From CAVQBJ01 sp963819075 (lineage in GTDB: Bacteria; Actinomycetota; Thermoleophilia; Solirubrobacterales; Solirubrobacteraceae), in the NCBI GenBank assembly GCA_963819075.1, contig CAWFUP010000006.1, positions 1 to 64,000 on the forward strand: 64,000 nt of DNA, written 5' to 3'. The position numbers and the translations under genes are program-made. Under the pieces are notes generated by a model. The model saw nothing but the letters and a program-made list of their open reading frames with translations, did no database searches and was not told the origin of the DNA. Positions 61,381 through 64,000 of this stretch are shown piece by piece. The stretch's first letter is position 1; every line of letters begins with the position of its first letter.

Positions 61381-62328
61381 TCAAGTGGGCACCACGATCG
61401 TGCTCTCGGCATCCGCCGGCGGCGGGGCGAGCGCGCCCTCGGGGGTCGGCGGACGGGCGCCGCGGCGGCGGGGGACGAGCTCGACGAGCAGGATCGCGCC
61501 GAGGATGCAGGCCGCCCCCACCCATCCGCCGAGCGACAGCCGCTGACCCTTCAGCACGTACGCGAACAGCCCGGCAAAGGCCGGTTCGGCGGCCATGATC
61601 AGCGCGGCGCGCTCGGGCGGAGCGTGGCGCTGGGCAGCGGTCTGCACGAAGAACGCGAGCGCGCTGGCCAGGATCGCCGTGACGAGCAGCGCGAGCCACA
61701 CCGTCCCAGAGCCCGGCGCCCGCAGCTCGCCCTGCGCGAGGGCGGCGACCAGACAGGCCACACCGCAGACCCCGAGCTGCACTGCGAGCAGCGCGCTCGT
61801 GGCGTGGTGGGGCGTGGCGCGATCGGTGACGAGGATGTGCACGGCGAACGCGAGCGCGCAACCGAGGGTCAACGCGTCTCCGAGCGGGTGCAGCTGGCCG
61901 CCGCTGCCCGACAACAGCGCGAGGCCGGCCAGCGACAGCGTCATGCCGGCGATCGTCGGGCCGCTCGGGCGCCGCCGCGCAACCAGGGCGGCCAGCAAGG
62001 GCGTGAAGACGACGAACAGTCCGGTGATGAAGCCGGAATGCGCGGCCGAGGTGTGGGCCAGTCCGTACGTCTGGAGCACGTAGCCGGCGGTCAGGACCAC
62101 GCCCATCGTCGCGCCGGCGCGCCAGCCGGCGGCCGAGAGCTGGCGCAGCTGGCGCGCGGCGAGCACGGACACGAGCGCGGCGGCGAGCAGGAAGCGCTGA
62201 GCGAGGAAGCTGAGGACCGGCGTGCGCGCGATCGCGTCCTGCACCATCACGAAGGTCAGGCCCCAGATCGCGGTGATGGCCAGCAGGCTCAGCTGCGCGA
62301 GCGTGCTCGTCGTCGGTCGCCGGAACAC
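61381..62328 (-). CDS. EamA-family (DMT) transporter 1
   Basis: The 315-residue protein has ten membrane spans in two EamA repeats: LAQLSLLAITAIWGLTFVMV, ARTPVLSFLAQRFLLAAAL, THHFxSAAHSGFITGLFVVFTPL-type segments (seen as TSAAHSGFITGLFVVF), then AILASALAFFVQTAAQRHA and AALIMAAEPAFAGLFAYVL. It is probably an exporter of amino acids or small metabolites (RhaT/EamA type). GTG 62328 follows the stop of the second EamA gene by eight bases, so both are in one operon. A proline/alanine-rich tail ends it. Confidence 0.85.
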   Translation of the reverse strand: MFRRPTTSTLAQLSLLAITAIWGLTFVMVQDAIARTPVLSFLAQRFLLAAALVSVLAARQLRQLSAAGWRAGATMGVVLTAGYVLQTYGLAHTSAAHSGFITGLFVVFTPLLAALVARRRPSGPTIAGMTLSLAGLALLSGSGGQLHPLGDALTLGCALAFAVHILVTDRATPHHATSALLAVQLGVCGVACLVAALAQGELRAPGSGTVWLALLVTAILASALAFFVQTAAQRHAPPERAALIMAAEPAFAGLFAYVLKGQRLSLGGWVGAACILGAILLVELVPRRRGARPPTPEGALAPPPADAESTIVVPT

Positions 62329-62336
62329 GCCGGAGA

Positions 62337-63272
62337 TCAGCCCGCCGTCTCGGTCGGGGCCGCTGCGCCGCCGGAGCGCAGACGCTCCAGCGAAGGCAGG
62401 CGATCCTGGGAGACGGCGACGCCGAGCAGCACGATGACCGCGCCGACCGGCTCGTTCCAGGTCAGCCGTTCGCCGAGCACGACGATGCCGAGGACCGTTG
62501 CGAACAGCGGAACGACGTAGGTGACGGTCGACGCGGTGGTCGCTCCGGCGCGCGCGATGACCTGGTAGCTGAGCACGAAGGCGATTCCGGTACCGAGCGC
62601 GCCGAGCGCGAGCACCGAGCCCAGGACGGCGGCATCGACGTGACCGACGCCGCCGCCGATCACGAGCGCCAGCAGCGCCAGTTCGAGGCTCGCGCAGATG
62701 AGCTGGCCGGCGGCCAGGCTGCTGGCCGGGAGGTCGAGCGGGCTCAGGTAGCGGCGCGTATACGGGAACGCCACGCCGTACAACGCCGCCGCGGCCAGAC
62801 AGGCGAGATCGCCCTCCAGGGCGCCGCTGCTGACCCCCGACCACGGGCCGAGCAGGCACACGACCCCGGCGAAGCCGACCGCCAGGCCGACCGTACGCGT
62901 GCGGGTTGGCTGCTCGCCGAGCACCACGATGGCGACGAGCAGCGTGAGCAGCGGCGTGGTCGCGTTCCAGATGCCGGCGAGAATCGATGAGATCTGGGTT
63001 TCGCCGTAGGCGATCAACGAGAACGGAAGCACATTGCCGATGAGGGCGACGACCGCGAGGTGGCCCCAGGTCGACCGCTGCCGCGGCAGCGCCCGGCGCT
63101 GAACGGCGAGCATCGCCAGCAGCGTCAGCGCACCCACGGCGACACGCCCGAGTGCCACGCCGGTGGGCGGCAGGGCGCGATCGGCCACCTTGATGAACAG
63201 GAAGCTGGCGCCCCAGATCGCGCTGAGGGCCACGAAGCCGGGCAGCCAGGGTTGCGGGCGGGGATGACGCAC
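62337..63272 (-). CDS. EamA-family (DMT) transporter 2
   Basis: A second 311-residue EamA transporter. Signatures are LPGFVALSAIWGASFLFIKV, GHLAVVALIGNVLPFSLIAY, ISSILAGIWNATTPLLTLLV, LAAAALYGVAFPYTRRYLSP and TTASTVTYVVPLFATVLGIV, ending VLGERLTWNEPVGAVIVLLG. GTG 63272 is the best start, although upstream codons stay open. It is immediately upstream of EamA 1. The two may form a paired exporter or be independent duplicates; sequence identity looks low. Confidence 0.85.
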   Translation of the reverse strand: MRHPRPQPWLPGFVALSAIWGASFLFIKVADRALPPTGVALGRVAVGALTLLAMLAVQRRALPRQRSTWGHLAVVALIGNVLPFSLIAYGETQISSILAGIWNATTPLLTLLVAIVVLGEQPTRTRTVGLAVGFAGVVCLLGPWSGVSSGALEGDLACLAAAALYGVAFPYTRRYLSPLDLPASSLAAGQLICASLELALLALVIGGGVGHVDAAVLGSVLALGALGTGIAFVLSYQVIARAGATTASTVTYVVPLFATVLGIVVLGERLTWNEPVGAVIVLLGVAVSQDRLPSLERLRSGGAAAPTETAG

Positions 63273-63373
63273 GGGGTGATGAGCAAACGCGCGAGGGTGC
63301 GCGTCCGTGAGACCGCCATGCAGTGTGGCAAGGGCGGTGCTCGGCGAGCGCGACCTGCGCGCGTTCGGTGCCG

Positions 63374-63688
63374 TCAAGCGCCCGACGCGAGGCGACTGCC
63401 GACGCGCTCGAGGGACGGGCGCCATCGGGCCCATCGCCGGGGGTGCGCGCGCGCCGCCTGCGCTCGCGCTGCCAGCAACGCCACGACGTCGGCCGTGGGG
63501 GCGAACGGATCGGCGATCGACGTGCCCTCGCTGAGCGAGAGCGCGGCGCGCAGGACGCCCTCGACCTCGGCCAGCAGGAGCTCGCCCGCGGGGACCTCGG
63601 CACTGTCGAGCGCCGCGAGCCGGCGCAACGCAGGCCCGTCGCCGACACGCGCGAGGCGGATGGTGATGGCGCTGTCGAGGTTCGTCAT
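63374..63688 (-). CDS. Short GNAT-like protein
   Basis: A 104-residue protein whose first 70 residues look like the N-terminal part of a GNAT acetyltransferase (AITIRLARVGDGPALRRLAA, VPAGELLLAEVEGVLRAALS, GTSIADPFAPTADVVALLAA). The acetyl-CoA-binding motif (Q/RxxGxG/A) is missing, so catalysis is unlikely. Such short proteins are common in Solirubrobacter-like genomes. It is divergent from the LysR gene. ATG 63688 gives the expected start. Confidence 0.65.
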   Translation of the reverse strand: MTNLDSAITIRLARVGDGPALRRLAALDSAEVPAGELLLAEVEGVLRAALSLSEGTSIADPFAPTADVVALLAARAQAARAHPRRWARWRPSLERVGSRLASGA

Positions 63689-63707
63689 GCGTATCATTTT
63701 GATGCGC
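63689..63707. promoter_or_regulatory. Inverted repeat between GNAT-like and LysR genes
   Basis: gcgtatca (63689-63696) and tgatgcgc (63700-63707) pair at 7 of 8 positions around ttt, directly at the GNAT-like start. With the AT-rich part up to 63755 (tataac near 63746) the 71-bp spacer probably holds both promoters. It may be the LysR binding site. Confidence 0.4.
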
Positions 63708-63759
63708 GCGCGGCATGAACACAAATAGGGATCGTGCGCATCGGGTATAACTTGAGGTA

Positions 63760-64000
63760 ATGCTGAACGTAGCCCGTCTGGCCGTGCTCCGCGCCGTCGC
63801 TCGGCACGGCTCGTTCTCGGGAGCGGCCGACGCGCTCGGGTACACGCAGCCCGCCGTGTCTCGCCAGATCGCCACGCTCGAGGCCGAGTCGGGAACGGTG
63901 CTCGTCAACCGGGCGGCCCAGGGAGCGCGACTCACCGAGGCGGGCGAGGTGCTCGTGCGCCACGCCGAGGTGATCTTCGCCCAGCTCGAGGAGGCCGAGA
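63760..64000 (+). CDS. LysR-family transcriptional regulator (5' part)
   Basis: The window ends in the first 80 codons. They encode a typical LysR winged helix: MLNVARLAVLRAVARHGSFS, GAADALGYTQPAVSRQIATL, EAESGTVLVNRAAQGARLTE. The effector domain is outside the window. ATG 63760 has a TTGAGG just upstream. It is divergent from the GNAT-like gene; in this family the divergent gene is often the target. Confidence 0.88.
   Translation, partial: MLNVARLAVLRAVARHGSFSGAADALGYTQPAVSRQIATLEAESGTVLVNRAAQGARLTEAGEVLVRHAEVIFAQLEEAE

Noticed and set aside
61381..63272. The two EamA genes as a frameshifted single gene
   Set aside because: Each has a full ten-span EamA pattern with its own stop and start, so they are two genes.

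Overview
The window is a high-GC chromosomal segment (very GC-biased third codon positions, frequent GTG/TTG starts). It looks like an actinobacterium of the Thermoleophilia/Solirubrobacterales type. The arguments are the codon bias, the many secreted repeat proteins, the arylsulfotransferase-fold lipoproteins, the AbiEi-DUF559 protein, and the AraC+VOC and DUF1059/DUF899/DUF2182 gene sets. The lineage is an inference from gene content; there is no rRNA in the window. I found no rRNA, tRNA, CRISPR array, complete insertion sequence or prophage.

Layout. 1-8.3 kb is accessory-like. It holds a secreted lactonase-type propeller, a DUF4160/DUF2442 pair, a seven-repeat Cys-rich secreted protein bracketed by a 67-bp direct repeat, an AbiEi-DUF559 gene whose start codon lies in the loop of a 15-bp inverted repeat (with a decayed second copy of that start region 1 kb downstream), an esterase, a phospholipid-type acyltransferase and a VapC remnant. 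8.3-20.1 kb carries secreted hydrolases (phosphatase-like, type-B carboxylesterase), AraC/VOC, a CMD-like protein with a divergent XRE regulator, a methyltransferase, the DUF1059-DUF899-DUF2182 operon facing a BTAD regulator, an HD-GYP protein and a quorum-quenching-type lactonase.

20.3-33.6 kb is dominated by surface proteins: a 3141-residue secreted giant (LamG, Ig-like, DUF11-like and long repeat regions), translationally coupled through GTGA to an 800-residue Ig-repeat protein, and a divergent secreted propeller. 33.6-49.7 kb is a mosaic of regulation and metabolism: an SDR operon with a divergent HxlR regulator, a BlaI/M56 pair whose probable operator recurs before a Rieske gene, FtsH, an aldo-keto reductase, a tandem GGDEF protein, CDGSH, an RHH/HTH-hydrolase pair, a P450 with divergent TetR and two abutting operators, and a K+ channel with RCK domains on both sides of the pore.

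49.8-57.8 kb is the most unusual block. Three arylsulfotransferase-family proteins lie together; one is a single-chain fusion to a complete 14-TM drug-efflux-type MFS transporter. APS kinase and a small lipoprotein gene are among them. 58-64 kb holds a NUDIX-MutY fusion in the reverse of the usual domain order, an L,D-transpeptidase with an apparent frameshift, a membrane protein, two EamA exporters, a GNAT-like protein and the start of a LysR gene. Two genes (55.8-57.8 and 59.2-60.4 kb) carry single-base frameshifts, which may be assembly errors or real decay.
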